NCBI RefSeq assembly: GCF_017815135.1
Contig: NZ_JAGJCF010000007.1
Coordinates: 1 to 64,000 of the forward strand
DNA: 64,000 nt
DNA from: Jiella mangrovi
GTDB taxonomy: Bacteria > Pseudomonadota > Alphaproteobacteria > Rhizobiales > Rhizobiaceae
Reading direction: 5' to 3'
Shown here piece by piece: positions 9,019 to 18,312 of the stretch; the stretch's first letter is position 1; each line of letters begins with the position of its first letter. The notes under the pieces are model-generated. The model made no database searches, was not told the origin of the DNA, and was given only the letters and a program-made list of their open reading frames with translations. Made by a program: the position numbers and the translations under genes.

Positions 9019-9276
9019 ATGGCCAAGGAACCACTGACTTTGACCCTTTCGGGTGTCGCGGCCGACAAGCTCCGCCGCCTGTCGGAAGCTTCCGGGCACG
9101 ATCCCGCCGCCTATCTCGGTGTCATGCTGGACGAGCATTTCGCGGAAGACATGGCCGAGATCGCCGAGTTGAAGCGGCGGATTGCCGATGTAGAGGCAAA
9201 TGGCGGCATCGACCATGAAGACGCCATGACGGAGATTCGCGCCATGCTGGCGCCGGATAAGCGCCTTTCGGCTTGA
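9019..9276 (+). CDS. Putative antitoxin of a RelBE/ParDE-type pair
   Basis: A short acidic protein (about 85 residues) with an N-terminal beta strand (EPLTLTLSGVAADKLRRLSEASG) followed by helices, the pattern of ribbon-helix-helix antitoxins, and a C-terminal acidic helix that would wrap the toxin. Start is ATG 9019, with GAGA at suitable spacing; a GTG one codon earlier is possible. Its stop overlaps the next gene's TTG start (TTGA), indicating translational coupling. The antitoxin call depends mainly on this pairing and on size. Confidence 0.7.
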   Translation: MAKEPLTLTLSGVAADKLRRLSEASGHDPAAYLGVMLDEHFAEDMAEIAELKRRIADVEANGGIDHEDAMTEIRAMLAPDKRLSA

Positions 9277-9569
9277 GGAAAATCGTCTGGGCACGGGCAG
9301 CGCGAACAGAGTTTCGCGAGGCAATGCGGTATCTCGGCCGTCACGATCGCTCCGCTGCGCGGCTCGTTTCCGAGCGTATTTCAGCAGCGGTCTTACTTGT
9401 CGCGAAGCACCCGGTCGGCCGTCCGACGAAAATACCGGGCGTCTACGTCAAGCTCATTGTGAAAACGCCTTACGTCATGACCCATCGTGCAAATGTCGGC
9501 GAAATCGAAATCTTGCGCCTCATCCATCAGCGACAGTCGAGCGCGCCCAGCGGAGACGCCTCGTCCTGA
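9273..9569 (+). CDS. RelE/ParE-family toxin
   Basis: 98 residues with the RelE/ParE layout: N-terminal beta strand (KIVWARAARTEFREAMRYLG), two helices with ARLVSERISAAV, then the beta-sheet core GRPTKIPGVYVKLIVKTPYVMTHR and the terminal EIEILRLIHQRQ strand. ParE members inhibit gyrase and RelE members cleave ribosome-bound mRNA; the sequence does not tell which applies. Start is TTG, overlapping the antitoxin stop by 4 bp. The pair is inserted between trpS and the usp gene. Confidence 0.8.
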   Translation: MRKIVWARAARTEFREAMRYLGRHDRSAARLVSERISAAVLLVAKHPVGRPTKIPGVYVKLIVKTPYVMTHRANVGEIEILRLIHQRQSSAPSGDASS

Positions 9570-9626
9570 CCTTTGCCGCTTTGCCCCACCTTGCCGACAC
9601 CGCCCTTACCCGCCATCTTAATGCCC

Positions 9627-10118
9627 ATGGTTTCGAAACGACTCGGCCGCGACGCGGGCGGCAAGCGCAAATTCCTGGCGATCATCGACGGCACGCCCGA
9701 ATGCGGCCGGGCGGCCTCCTATGCCGCCTATCGGGCCAAGGCGTCCGGCGGCGGGGCGGTGCTGCTCTACGTGATCGAGCCCGGCGACTTCCAGCACTGG
9801 CTGGGGGTGGAAAAGCTGATGCGGGCCGAGGCCGAGGAAGAGGCCCATAATGCGCTCGCCAAGGTGGCCGAGGATCTGCGCGAGATCGTCGGCATCGAGC
9901 CCGAAACGGTGATCCGCGAGGGCAAGATCATCGAGCAGATCCACGCCCAGATCGAGGCGGACCGTGAAATTGCGATCCTGGTGCTCGCAGCTGGCGAAGC
10001 CGGCGAAGGTCCCGGCCCGCTGGTTTCGGCGGTGGCCGGCAGGGGCGCGGCCTTCCCGATCCCGGTGACGATCGTGCCGGCCTCGCTCACCGACGACGAG
10101 ATCATCAGCCTGAGCTGA
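9627..10118 (+). CDS. Universal stress protein (UspA) family
   Basis: A 163-residue UspA-fold protein (alpha/beta Rossmann-like). Residues 11-25 give the first strand and helix (KFLAIIDGTPECGRAA), and a later ETVIREGKIIEQIHAQIE segment matches the family's central region. The start MVSKRLGRDAGGKRKFLA at 9627 fits the usual N-terminus of rhizobial orthologues; an ATG two codons earlier (9621) and a longer frame exist. The glycine-rich ATP-binding motif G-x2-G-x9-G(S/T) is not evident, so nucleotide binding is doubtful. It sits in the conserved slot between trpS and the nifU-like gene. Confidence 0.85.
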   Translation: MVSKRLGRDAGGKRKFLAIIDGTPECGRAASYAAYRAKASGGGAVLLYVIEPGDFQHWLGVEKLMRAEAEEEAHNALAKVAEDLREIVGIEPETVIREGKIIEQIHAQIEADREIAILVLAAGEAGEGPGPLVSAVAGRGAAFPIPVTIVPASLTDDEIISLS

Positions 10119-10292
10119 GCCGCATCGAGCGATCGCCGGGAAATGCTCCGCGCGGCTTCGCTCGCAAGACAGAGCGATGGCGGCGACCGGTCACAGGACG
10201 CGCCCGGCCCCCCATCTGTTGCGGGAGGCGCAGCCAGCCGATAGGTTTCGATCAATTCCAAACGATGCCGGCATGACCGGCGAGAGGCAACG

Positions 10293-10865
10293 ATGTTCAT
10301 CCAGACCGAAGTCACCCCGAATCCCGCCACCTTGAAGTTCCTGCCCGGCAAGGTGGTGGTCGAACGCGGCACCGAGGAGTTTTCCTCCATGGAGGAGGCC
10401 GAGGCGCGCTCGCCGCTGGCCGCCAAGCTGATGGCCATTCCGGATGTGTCCAGCGTCTTCTTCGGCTACGACTTCGTCACCGTGACGAAGAGCGGCGCCG
10501 AGTGGCAGCATCTGAAGCCGGCGATCCTCGCCGGCCTGATGGAGCACTTCATGTCCGGCGAGCCGGTCATGGCGGCCTCCGGCGCCCCGGCGGCCAGCAG
10601 CGGCGAAGAGTTCTTCGAAGCCTCCGACGAGGCGACCGTCGCGACGATCAAGGAACTTCTGGAGACCCGCGTGCGCCCGGCCGTCGCCCAGGACGGCGGC
10701 GACATCACCTTCCGCGGCTTCAAGGACGGCACGGTCTATCTCAACATGCGCGGCGCCTGCGCCGGCTGCCCATCCTCGACCGCGACGCTGAAGCACGGCA
10801 TCCAGAATCTTCTCCGCCATTTCGTGCCGGAGGTGCAGGAGGTCGAGGCCGTCGAGGCGGCTTGA
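10293..10865 (+). CDS. NifU/Nfu-type Fe-S cluster scaffold protein
   Basis: 190 residues: an N-terminal Nfu_N domain (MFIQTEVTPNPATLKFLPG, residues 1-90) and a C-terminal NifU domain (about 110-185) with the cluster-ligating CxxC in RGACAGCPSS. Such proteins carry a [4Fe-4S] cluster between two monomers and deliver it to client apoproteins. The domain order matches mitochondrial NFU1 and its alphaproteobacterial orthologues. The next genes downstream (tsaB, rimI, miaB) serve tRNA and protein modification, and MiaB itself needs two [4Fe-4S] clusters, which gives a plausible functional link. Confidence 0.95.
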   Translation: MFIQTEVTPNPATLKFLPGKVVVERGTEEFSSMEEAEARSPLAAKLMAIPDVSSVFFGYDFVTVTKSGAEWQHLKPAILAGLMEHFMSGEPVMAASGAPAASSGEEFFEASDEATVATIKELLETRVRPAVAQDGGDITFRGFKDGTVYLNMRGACAGCPSSTATLKHGIQNLLRHFVPEVQEVEAVEAA

Positions 10866-10944
10866 GCTGGCACGTTGATCGCAGCGCCCTGATGGCTGAG
10901 CTTGCGGCCGCGAATCGGAAGCGGCTCGAGGGAAGGTGAATCAG

Positions 10945-11166
10945 ATGAAGGTCTCCATCGCAGAAGCCGAGAACTGTCTCGACGATCTCGCCAGCCGCGC
11001 GGCCGCCGGCGAAGAGGTGATTTTGACCCGCAATGACGAAGCCGTCGTTCGACTTCTTCCCATTCAAATTCGAAAAAAGCGCAAGATCAGCAAGGAATTC
11101 TTCAAGGCACTGCAGGCCGAGGTCCGGGCCAAGGCGACCCCCGGGCCGTCTGCGGCCCGCAGCTAG
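10945..11166 (+). CDS. Phd/YefM-type (VapB) antitoxin
   Basis: 73 residues beginning MKVSIAEAENCLDDLASRAAAGEE, the standard Phd/YefM N-terminal DNA-binding fold, followed by VILTRNDEAVVRLLPI and a basic, proline-ended C-terminus. The ATG at 10945 has GGAAGG about 8 bp upstream and is preferred over the GTG at 10936. It should autorepress its operon and neutralise the PIN toxin encoded 32 bp downstream, but that toxin gene is truncated. Confidence 0.85.
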   Translation: MKVSIAEAENCLDDLASRAAAGEEVILTRNDEAVVRLLPIQIRKKRKISKEFFKALQAEVRAKATPGPSAARS

Positions 11167-11198
11167 GACTTTCTCTACGACGAGAACGGCCTGCCAGA

Positions 11199-11465
11199 TT
11201 GATCGTCGTGGATACGTCTGCCCTCATCGGCATTCTTTTCGGCGAACCGGAGTCAGATGCCTGTACCGATGCCGTGCAGGACGCTGAACGCATCTTGATC
11301 TCCGGCGCCACTTTGGCGGAAGCGCTCATCGTCGCTGCCCGAAAGGGTTTTGGCCCTCAGATGCAGCGACTGATCGAGAAGATCGGGCCAGATGTGATCG
11401 CCCTCCGTCGAACAGCCTCGCAATTTTCCACCCCAGCCCACCCGTGTCCCCGATGCCCCCGCTGA
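11199..11465 (+). pseudogene. Truncated VapC (PIN-domain) toxin
   Basis: The first 70 or so residues are clearly VapC: VVDTSALIGILFGEPESDA with catalytic Asp5, and the TLAEALIVAARKG helix with Glu41. After LRRTASQ the similarity stops and the frame ends in an unrelated Pro/Cys-rich tail at 88 residues, against about 125-135 for intact VapC. The C-terminal half with the remaining PIN acidic residues is missing, and the tail overlaps the start of tsaB. It is probably an inactive remnant, with the antitoxin left as an orphan. Start is TTG 11199 or a GTG at 11208. Confidence 0.75.
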
Positions 11466-12208
11466 TCCTTGCCATCGACACCGCCTTTTCCCGCTGCATG
11501 GCGGCTGTCTTCGATGCCGTCGGCGACGGCCGCCTGCTTTCTGCGACGGAACCCGAAATCGGCAAGGGACATGCCGAGCGGCTCGTCGGCGTCATCGACG
11601 ACACACTTTCTGACGCCGGCGCCTCCTATCGCGATCTCGGCCGGATCGTCGTCACAACCGGCCCCGGCTCCTTCACGGGCATTCGGGTCGGCGTCGCCGC
11701 CGCGCGCGGCCTCTCGCTCGCACTGGATAGTCCGGCCATCGGCGTCTCGACGCTCGCAGCGCTCGCCCATGGTGTCTTGGCTTCCGAGAAGGCGCTCGGC
11801 AGCGAGGAAGGCGATGAAATCCGCTCGCCCGTTCTTGCAATCCTCGACGCGCGCAGGGGCGAGGTCTATGCGGCGCTTCATTCGGCAAACGGCGATGAAC
11901 TGAACGGGCCGGCGGCGCTGGCGCCCGAACTGCTCCACGATTTCGTCGCTCCGGCGATGGGGCAGGCGTTCAAGGACGTCCCTCTCCGCCTTGTCGGCAG
12001 CGGCGCGGCGATTGCGGCGGCGCATCTCGCCGGCCATCGGTGCGTCGTGGCGAGCGAAAGCGACCGCATCGACCCTGAAGTTCTCGCCCGGCTCGGTGCC
12101 GCGATAAGGCCGGGTGACCCGCCGCGTCCGCTCTATCTGCGCGGCGCCGACGCCAAGCCTTCCTCGATGCGATCGCTGCGTGAACAGGGCGGGGAAAGCA
12201 TTCCCTAA
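11453..12208 (+). CDS. tsaB: tRNA threonylcarbamoyladenosine biosynthesis protein TsaB
   Basis: A 251-residue ASKHA-fold protein of the YeaZ/TsaB family, which partners TsaD and TsaE to make t6A37 in ANN-decoding tRNAs. Hallmarks are LILAIDTAFSRCMAAVFD at the N-terminus, the GHAERLVGVIDDTL segment, and VVTTGPGSFTGIRVGVAAARGLSLAL (about residues 68-93). ATG 11453 gives the normal start; a GTG three codons earlier is in frame. It overlaps the truncated vapC tail and precedes rimI, as in many alphaproteobacteria. Confidence 0.95.
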   Translation: MPPLILAIDTAFSRCMAAVFDAVGDGRLLSATEPEIGKGHAERLVGVIDDTLSDAGASYRDLGRIVVTTGPGSFTGIRVGVAAARGLSLALDSPAIGVSTLAALAHGVLASEKALGSEEGDEIRSPVLAILDARRGEVYAALHSANGDELNGPAALAPELLHDFVAPAMGQAFKDVPLRLVGSGAAIAAAHLAGHRCVVASESDRIDPEVLARLGAAIRPGDPPRPLYLRGADAKPSSMRSLREQGGESIP

Positions 12209-12336
12209 TTCCCTTCGCGCTATCATATTAAGCTGAATGAGCGATCCCGCCGCCGAAGCCTGGCCGTTGGGGGAGCATGCATGGCATCGACGGGCTATGA
12301 GGATCGCCGCGGACCGATGTCGGGAGGACGAGCGTC

Positions 12337-12870
12337 ATGTATTGGTATCTGCCCTGGATGTGGACGGCGAACTGGCTGGAAACCTGGCTCGGCCAGGGCG
12401 AGCCCTTCGTCGCCGAACTTGCCGACAATGATCTCGACGCCGCCGCCGAACTGCACAGCGAGGCGTTCGACCAGCCCTGGTCCGGCGACGAGCTCGGAAC
12501 GCTCCTGGCGCAGCGTGGCAGCTTCGGTTTCGTCGCGCGCATTACCGGCATGCCACACAGCGCGCCGCTCGGCTTCGTTCTCGCCCGCCTCGTCGCGGGG
12601 GAAGCCGAAATCCTGACGATCACCGTGGCGCGCCGAAACCGGCGGGCGGGCGTCGGGCGCATGCTGATGGATCAGGTGCTGCAGAAGCTCCATGCCGAGC
12701 GGGCGCACTCGCTGTTCCTCGAGGTCGACGAGGAAAACCAGGCGGCGCTGAGGCTTTACAAGCGGCTGCGTTTCGAGGAAGTGGGGCGGCGCCCCGCCTA
12801 TTATCAACATCCCGACGGTCGGCGGACCAGCGCCCTCACCCTGAAGCGGAGCCTCGTTCCCACGGCCTGA
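12337..12870 (+). CDS. rimI: Ribosomal-protein-alanine N-acetyltransferase RimI-like
   Basis: 177-residue GNAT acetyltransferase in the tsaB-rimI slot. The acetyl-CoA-binding motif is VARRNRRAGVGRMLMDQVLQ (about residues 96-115), preceded by EILTITV, and the family segment FLEVDEENQAALRLYKRLRFEEVGRRPAYY is intact. It is expected to acetylate the N-terminal alanine of ribosomal protein S18. Start ATG 12337 has a strong GGGAGGA; the Trp-rich leader MYWYLPWMWTANW is unusual for RimI and could partly be non-native. Confidence 0.88.
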   Translation: MYWYLPWMWTANWLETWLGQGEPFVAELADNDLDAAAELHSEAFDQPWSGDELGTLLAQRGSFGFVARITGMPHSAPLGFVLARLVAGEAEILTITVARRNRRAGVGRMLMDQVLQKLHAERAHSLFLEVDEENQAALRLYKRLRFEEVGRRPAYYQHPDGRRTSALTLKRSLVPTA

Positions 12871-12972
12871 CGCCGCTCGTTGCGAAAAGGCCAGGAACCC
12901 GAGCGGATCGTGACGTCCAGCCAGCATGCATAGCCTCAGCCGCCATAACTTCAGCCCCAAGACCGAAACAGC

Positions 12973-13764
12973 ATGATCGCCTCGGCGCGCGTCGTCTTCG
13001 TGGCCGTCGCTCTCGTCACGATGACGCTGATCCTTTGGCCGTTGCAGGCGCTCGCCATGCGGCGCGGCTGGCCGATCCAGCGCAAGCTGCCGCATCTGTG
13101 GCACCGTGTCGCCCGCCGCGTCGCCGGGCTGAGGGTTCACGTGACCGGCACGCCCGCCGCCGGGCGGCCGCTGCTCCTCGCCTCCAACCACCAGTCCTGG
13201 TCGGACATCATGGTGCTTGGCGGGGTGATGCCGCTCTCCTTCATCGCCAAGGCCGAGGTGCGGGACTGGCCGGCCTTTGGGCTCCTGGCAAAGCTCCAGC
13301 GCACGGTCTTCGTCGAGCGCGAGGCGCGCGGGCGCACCGGAAAGCAGGCTTCGGAGATCGCCAAGAGGCTGTCGGAAGGCGACGCGATGGTGCTGTTTGC
13401 CGAGGGCACGACCTCCGACGGCAACGAGGTTTTGACCTTCAGGACGGCGCTCTTCGGCGCAGCGCAGCTCGCCTTGCGCGATTCGACCTCCGGCTCGGTG
13501 CTGGTCCAGCCCGTCGCCGTCGCCTACACCCATGCCAACGGCCTGCCGCTCGGGCGCTATTTTCGCCCGCTCGCGGCCTGGCCCGGCGACGTCACCCTCG
13601 GACCGCATCTTACGGCGTTTCTGAAGGAAGGGGCCATCGACGCGACCGTCGCCTTCGGCGAGCCGATCGCCTTCACCGGGACGTCGGACCGAAAGGCGAT
13701 GGCCCGCAGCGCCGAGGAGAGCGTGCGCCGTCTTCTGGCCGACACGCTGGCGGGGCGTTCCTGA
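12973..13764 (+). CDS. olsA: PlsC-family acyltransferase, probable OlsA
   Basis: A 263-residue 1-acyl-glycerol-3-phosphate acyltransferase-type enzyme with one N-terminal membrane segment (about residues 5-25). The HX4D catalytic motif is NHQSWSD (about 73-79) and the substrate-binding FAEGTTSDG is at about 144-152. From gene order I take it as OlsA (lyso-ornithine lipid O-acyltransferase): in rhizobia and Brucella the olsA gene lies beside miaB, as here, and an olsB homologue is at 32.5 kb. It could instead be a second PlsC making phosphatidic acid; motifs alone do not separate the two. Confidence 0.75.
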   Translation: MIASARVVFVAVALVTMTLILWPLQALAMRRGWPIQRKLPHLWHRVARRVAGLRVHVTGTPAAGRPLLLASNHQSWSDIMVLGGVMPLSFIAKAEVRDWPAFGLLAKLQRTVFVEREARGRTGKQASEIAKRLSEGDAMVLFAEGTTSDGNEVLTFRTALFGAAQLALRDSTSGSVLVQPVAVAYTHANGLPLGRYFRPLAAWPGDVTLGPHLTAFLKEGAIDATVAFGEPIAFTGTSDRKAMARSAEESVRRLLADTLAGRS

Positions 13765-13908
13765 CACACGCGAAAAGACGCCGAAGCGGCTTGCGCAATG
13801 TCATGATGGCGTCGATATATGGTGGCAGTGAAAAGCTCCTGACGCCCCGTTTGCCGACGGCCTGCGGCAGGGCGAGACCACGGAACGAAAGCCTGAACTG
13901 AAGGGCGC

Positions 13909-15339
13909 ATGACGGATACCAGCCAAGCGACAGTTTCGCCGACGAACCCTGCCGGTTCGCGCAAGGTCTTCATCAAGACATATGGCTGCCAGATGAATGT
14001 CTACGATTCCCAGCGCATGGGCGATGCGCTGGCGAGCGACGGCTATGTGGCGACCGCGGCGATGGAAGAGGCCGATCTCGTCCTCATCAACACCTGCCAT
14101 ATCCGCGAAAAGGCCGCCGAGAAGATCTATTCCGAGCTCGGCCGCATCCGCAAGATGAAGTCCGAGGGCGAGCTTGCCAAGGATCTGCGGGTCGCCGTCG
14201 CCGGCTGCGTCGCCCAGGCCGAGGGCGAGGAGATCATTGCAAGGGCGCCCGTCGTCGACCTCGTCATCGGCCCGCAGACCTATCACCGCCTGCCCGAGGC
14301 GCTGGCGCGGGTCGCAAAGGGCGAGCGGGTGATCGACACCGACTACGCCGTCGAAGACAAGTTCGACCATCTGCCGCAGGCCAAGCCCGCGCAGCTCAAG
14401 GCCCGCGGCGTCACCGCCTTTCTCACCGTGCAGGAGGGCTGCGACAAGTTCTGCACCTTCTGCGTCGTGCCCTATACGCGCGGCGCCGAGGTCTCGCGCT
14501 CCTTCGTCCAGATCATCGACGAGGCCCGCCAGCTGGCCGAGGCCGGCGTGCGCGAGGTGACGCTGCTCGGCCAGAACGTCAATGCCTGGCATGGCGAGGA
14601 CGCGGCCGGCCGGCCCGTCGGCCTCGGCGGTCTCCTCTTCGCACTCGCCGAGATTCCGGGTCTCGAACGGCTGCGCTACACCACCTCCCATCCCCGCGAC
14701 ATGAACGACGAACTGATCGCCGCCCATCGCGATCTCGCCGAGTTGATGCCCTATCTGCATCTGCCGGTGCAGTCGGGCTCCGACAAGATCCTCAAGGCCA
14801 TGAACCGTCGCCATACGGCAGAGGACTATCTGCGGCTGATCGACAGGATCCGCGCGGCCCGGCCGGACATCGCGCTTTCCGGCGATTTCATCGTCGGCTT
14901 TCCAGGCGAGAGCGACGCGGACTTCGAGGCGACGATGCGGCTGATCGAAGAGGTGGGTTACGCCTCGGCCTTCTCGTTCAAATATTCGCCCCGCCCCGGC
15001 ACGCCGGGCGCCGAGATGGACGGGCATGTGGAAGAGCCGGTGAAGGTCGAGCGGCTGGCAAGGCTGCAGGAACTCGTGACGAGGCAGCAGCGGGCCTTCG
15101 CCGAGAGCCTTCTCGGCCGCACATTGAGCGTTCTCGTCGAAAAGCCCGGCCGGCATCCGGGCCAGATCGTCGGGCGCTCGCCCTATCTCCAGCCCGTCGT
15201 AATGGCGAAAACCGCCGGCGCGATCGGCGATGTCGTGACGGTCGAGATCGCCGAAGCCGTCGCCAACTCCTTGATCGGCAAGGGTGCCATGATGTTCGAT
15301 CCTTCCACTTCGCACCAACCAGCAGGGATGGTCGCATGA
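13909..15339 (+). CDS. miaB: tRNA-2-methylthio-N6-dimethylallyladenosine synthase
   Basis: 476-residue radical-SAM methylthiotransferase converting i6A37 to ms2i6A37. N-terminal UPF0004 domain with three cluster cysteines ([32 protein letters not shown]); radical SAM CxxxCxxC in [18 protein letters not shown] (about residues 178-195); C-terminal TRAM domain (about 395-460). It overlaps phoH by 4 bp (ATGA), so the two are coupled. The nearby nifU-like gene may supply its clusters (inference). Confidence 0.97.
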   Translation: MTDTSQATVSPTNPAGSRKVFIKTYGCQMNVYDSQRMGDALASDGYVATAAMEEADLVLINTCHIREKAAEKIYSELGRIRKMKSEGELAKDLRVAVAGCVAQAEGEEIIARAPVVDLVIGPQTYHRLPEALARVAKGERVIDTDYAVEDKFDHLPQAKPAQLKARGVTAFLTVQEGCDKFCTFCVVPYTRGAEVSRSFVQIIDEARQLAEAGVREVTLLGQNVNAWHGEDAAGRPVGLGGLLFALAEIPGLERLRYTTSHPRDMNDELIAAHRDLAELMPYLHLPVQSGSDKILKAMNRRHTAEDYLRLIDRIRAARPDIALSGDFIVGFPGESDADFEATMRLIEEVGYASAFSFKYSPRPGTPGAEMDGHVEEPVKVERLARLQELVTRQQRAFAESLLGRTLSVLVEKPGRHPGQIVGRSPYLQPVVMAKTAGAIGDVVTVEIAEAVANSLIGKGAMMFDPSTSHQPAGMVA

Positions 15340-16382
15340 AATCAGTGCGCGGCGCGGCCCCGGTTTCCGGCGCATCGGACATGGCGCACATCGTCCTCAA
15401 CTTCGAGGACAATCGGCTGGCGAGCGCGCTTTTCGGCCAGTTCGACGAACATCTGGCGCTGCTCGAGCAGAAGCTGGGCGTCGATGCCAGGGCGCGCGGC
15501 AACAAGGTGGAGATCCGTGGCGAGGCCTCGGCCGTCGAGCAGGGACGACGCGCCCTCGATCATCTGTATGAGCGCCTCCAGAGCGGCAGCGACATCGGCT
15601 CCAAGGATGTCGATGGCGCGGTCCGCATGGCGATCGCCCAGGACGACCAGCTCGTCCTGCCGACCCTGGAGAAAAAGGGCCGGATGGCGCTCGCCCAGAT
15701 TTCCACCCGCAAGAAGACGATTCATGCCCGAACGCCCACCCAGGACGCCTATATGCGCGCTCTCGACCGGGCCGAGCTCGTCTTCGGCGTCGGCCCCGCC
15801 GGCACCGGCAAGACCTATCTCGCCGTCGCCCATGCCGCGCAGCTTCTCGAGCGCGGTCAGGTCGACCGCATCATCCTGACGCGGCCGGCCGTCGAGGCCG
15901 GCGAGCGGCTCGGCTTCCTGCCGGGCGACATGAAGGAAAAGGTCGATCCGTATCTGCGGCCGCTCTACGACGCGCTCTACGACATGATCCCGGCCGAGAA
16001 GGTCGAGCGGGCGTTGACGGCGGGTGCCATCGAGATCGCGCCGCTGGCCTTCATGCGCGGTCGCACGCTCGCCAATGCCGCGGTGATTCTCGACGAGGCG
16101 CAGAACACCACGTCGATGCAGATGAAGATGTTTCTCACCCGTCTGGGCGAGAACGCCCGCATGGCCGTGACCGGCGACCCGTCGCAGATCGATCTGCCGC
16201 CGGGCCAGAAATCGGGCCTCGTCGAGGCGCTGCGCGTTCTCGACGGCGTTTCCAACGTCGTGACGGTTCGCTTCGAGGCCAAGGACGTCGTGCGCCATCC
16301 TATGGTCCAGGCGATCGTCGAGGCCTATGAGCGGGACGCGACGGAGCAGCGCGGCGCCAGCGGCCTGCCCCTCGATCGGTGA
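15336..16382 (+). CDS. phoH: PhoH-family ATPase
   Basis: 348 residues. An N-terminal KH-like/RNA-binding region (about 20-110) is followed by the PhoH P-loop core: Walker [16 protein letters not shown] (about 154-168), the family segment [33 protein letters not shown], and Walker [16 protein letters not shown]. The miaB-phoH-ybeY-corC-lnt order is widely conserved and links it to RNA metabolism alongside the endonuclease YbeY. Despite the name, phosphate-starvation control is not established for this branch and no Pho box was looked for beyond inspection. Confidence 0.95.
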   Translation: MKSVRGAAPVSGASDMAHIVLNFEDNRLASALFGQFDEHLALLEQKLGVDARARGNKVEIRGEASAVEQGRRALDHLYERLQSGSDIGSKDVDGAVRMAIAQDDQLVLPTLEKKGRMALAQISTRKKTIHARTPTQDAYMRALDRAELVFGVGPAGTGKTYLAVAHAAQLLERGQVDRIILTRPAVEAGERLGFLPGDMKEKVDPYLRPLYDALYDMIPAEKVERALTAGAIEIAPLAFMRGRTLANAAVILDEAQNTTSMQMKMFLTRLGENARMAVTGDPSQIDLPPGQKSGLVEALRVLDGVSNVVTVRFEAKDVVRHPMVQAIVEAYERDATEQRGASGLPLDR

Positions 16383-16457
16383 AATCGCCATGACGCCACC
16401 GGGAGAACCGCGAGGATTTCGACGCGGTGAAAACCATATGAGCGAAAGTGCGGGAAG

Positions 16458-17066
16458 ATGAGCGCTGCGCGCGAGACGTCTTCGACAGACGGGCAAGAGG
16501 CGGACGGGCCTGAGGGGAACGTGAGTTTTACTCAGTCCCTGCCGGGTTTTGCCGCGACCACCGTGGTGATCGCGGTCGAGGCGGATGGCTGGAGCGACAG
16601 GTTCGCAACCGGCGAGCTTTCGTCGCTGACGGGGCAGGCGCTGGCCGCCGCCTGCCGCCATCTCGGCCTTCCCGAGAGCCTGGAAACGGAAATCTCCGTC
16701 ACCTTCGCCGACGACGAGACGGTCCGCGCGGCCAATCGCGAATGGCGCGGCAAGGACAGGCCGACGAATATCCTGTCATTTCCGATGGCGGCGCTCGATC
16801 CCGGCGACTTGCCAGGCCCGCTCGCCGGCGATCTTCTCGTGGCGTTCGAGACCCTCGAGCGGGAAGCCGAAGCGGAGGCGAAAGCCCTCCCCGACCATCT
16901 CCGCCATCTTCTCGTCCACGGCTTCCTCCACCTTCTCGGCTACGATCACGTCGAGGACGAGGACGCGGCCGCGATGGAGGAGGCGGAGGTTGCCATCCTC
17001 GCCGGGCTCGGCATATCGGACCCTTATCGCGAAATGGCAGCGCCCGATGGACCGCCATCTCGATGA
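16458..17066 (+). CDS. ybeY: Endoribonuclease YbeY, rRNA maturation factor
   Basis: 202-residue single-strand metalloendonuclease for 16S rRNA 3' processing and ribosome quality control. The zinc triad is in HGFLHLLGYDH (about residues 152-162), and NREWRGKDRPTNILSFPM (about 93-110) is the other family block. The first 35 or so residues (ARETSSTDGQEADG...) form a non-conserved leader, but the ATG at 16458 has GGGAAG upstream. It follows phoH by 75 bp and precedes the CorC/HlyC gene. Confidence 0.96.
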   Translation: MSAARETSSTDGQEADGPEGNVSFTQSLPGFAATTVVIAVEADGWSDRFATGELSSLTGQALAAACRHLGLPESLETEISVTFADDETVRAANREWRGKDRPTNILSFPMAALDPGDLPGPLAGDLLVAFETLEREAEAEAKALPDHLRHLLVHGFLHLLGYDHVEDEDAAAMEEAEVAILAGLGISDPYREMAAPDGPPSR

Positions 17067-17129
17067 GCGGTCTCGCAACTCTGCCGATAATCCTCTATCT
17101 TCAGGGCCACAAACACTTTGAGTGAGACG

Positions 17130-18212
17130 ATGCCACGCACTGATACCGCCGCAGAGCGACCGCCCGTGGAGGCGGCTTCCGCGAGCGAGGATAGCGCCGG
17201 CGACGACCGAAGTCGCCCGCCCTCCGTCCAGCCCGTGCCCGCCGGCCACGGCGGACGAGGCTTCTTCGACGGCCTGTTCGACCGGTTGCGCCCGCGCATG
17301 CCGAGGCTTGTCCGGGAAGACCTGACCAAGGCGCTCCTGACCCAGGGTCAGGAAGAGGACGCCTTCTCGCCCACCGAGCGGGCGATGCTCAACAACATTC
17401 TGAGGCTGCGCGAGGTCCGCGTCGAGGACATCATGGTGCCGCGCGCCGACATCCGCGCCGTGGAGATCACCACCACCCTCGGCGAGATGATGAAGCAGTT
17501 CGAGGCGAGCGGCCATTCGCGCATGCCGGTCTATGGCGAAAGCCTCGACGATCCGCGCGGCATGATCCACATCCGCGACGTCGTCAGCCACATCACGCGC
17601 GTCGCCCGGCCGGCCAAGCCGCAGAACGGCAATGGCACGGCGGCGAAGAAGCCGCGCGCCGGCCTCGATCTGAGGCAGATCAACCTCGCCCGCAAGGTCG
17701 AGGCGCTCGGGATCATCCGCAAGGTGCTGTTCGTGCCGCCCTCCATGCTCGCCACCGACCTGATGGCGAGAATGCAGGCCGCACGCATCCAGATGGCGCT
17801 GGTCATCGACGAATATGGCGGCACGGACGGCCTCGTCTCGCTGGAAGACGTGATCGAGATGGTGGTCGGCAACATCGAGGACGAGCACGACGACGAGGCG
17901 GTGATGATCACCGAGCGCGGCGACGGCATCTTCTATGCCGATGCCCGCGCCGATCTCGACGACGTCAAGCGCGTCGTCGGCGAGGATTTCGACATCTCCG
18001 AATATGAAGAAGAGGCCGATACGATCGGCGGGCTTTTGTTTTCCGAGCTCGGCCGGGTGCCGGCGCGGGGCGAGGTCGTACAGGCGGTCCCTGGCTTCGA
18101 GTTCCAGGTGCTGGAGGCCGATCCGCGCCGGGTGCGCCGAGTGCGGATCGTGCGCTTCCGCCAGGGCGAGAAGCGACGGCGCATCGTCGAGGGTCTCGCC
18201 GATCAGGCGTGA
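17130..18212 (+). CDS. CBS/CorC-domain protein (CorC/HlyC family)
   Basis: About 360 residues without an N-terminal DUF21 membrane domain, so a soluble CorC-type protein. After a disordered Ser/Pro-rich leader (to about 55), two CBS domains occupy about 100-265 (EDIMVPRADIRAVEI opens the first; ALVIDEYGGTDGLVSLEDVIEMVVG lies in the second), and a CorC_HlyC C-terminal domain covers about 280-355. Roles proposed are Mg/Co efflux or envelope homeostasis; 'hemolysin' labels are historical. A TTG four codons upstream (17118) is an alternative start. It is followed by lnt, as in most proteobacteria. Confidence 0.9.
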   Translation: MPRTDTAAERPPVEAASASEDSAGDDRSRPPSVQPVPAGHGGRGFFDGLFDRLRPRMPRLVREDLTKALLTQGQEEDAFSPTERAMLNNILRLREVRVEDIMVPRADIRAVEITTTLGEMMKQFEASGHSRMPVYGESLDDPRGMIHIRDVVSHITRVARPAKPQNGNGTAAKKPRAGLDLRQINLARKVEALGIIRKVLFVPPSMLATDLMARMQAARIQMALVIDEYGGTDGLVSLEDVIEMVVGNIEDEHDDEAVMITERGDGIFYADARADLDDVKRVVGEDFDISEYEEEADTIGGLLFSELGRVPARGEVVQAVPGFEFQVLEADPRRVRRVRIVRFRQGEKRRRIVEGLADQA

Positions 18213-18312
18213 TCCGAAGACAGGCTGACGAAAGTCATCTGGCGTCAATTGCCGTTCTACGATAAGCCCAGCGTCAAGGGCCAAAAGCATCGGGAACTGC
18301 GGGCGGGGGCGG

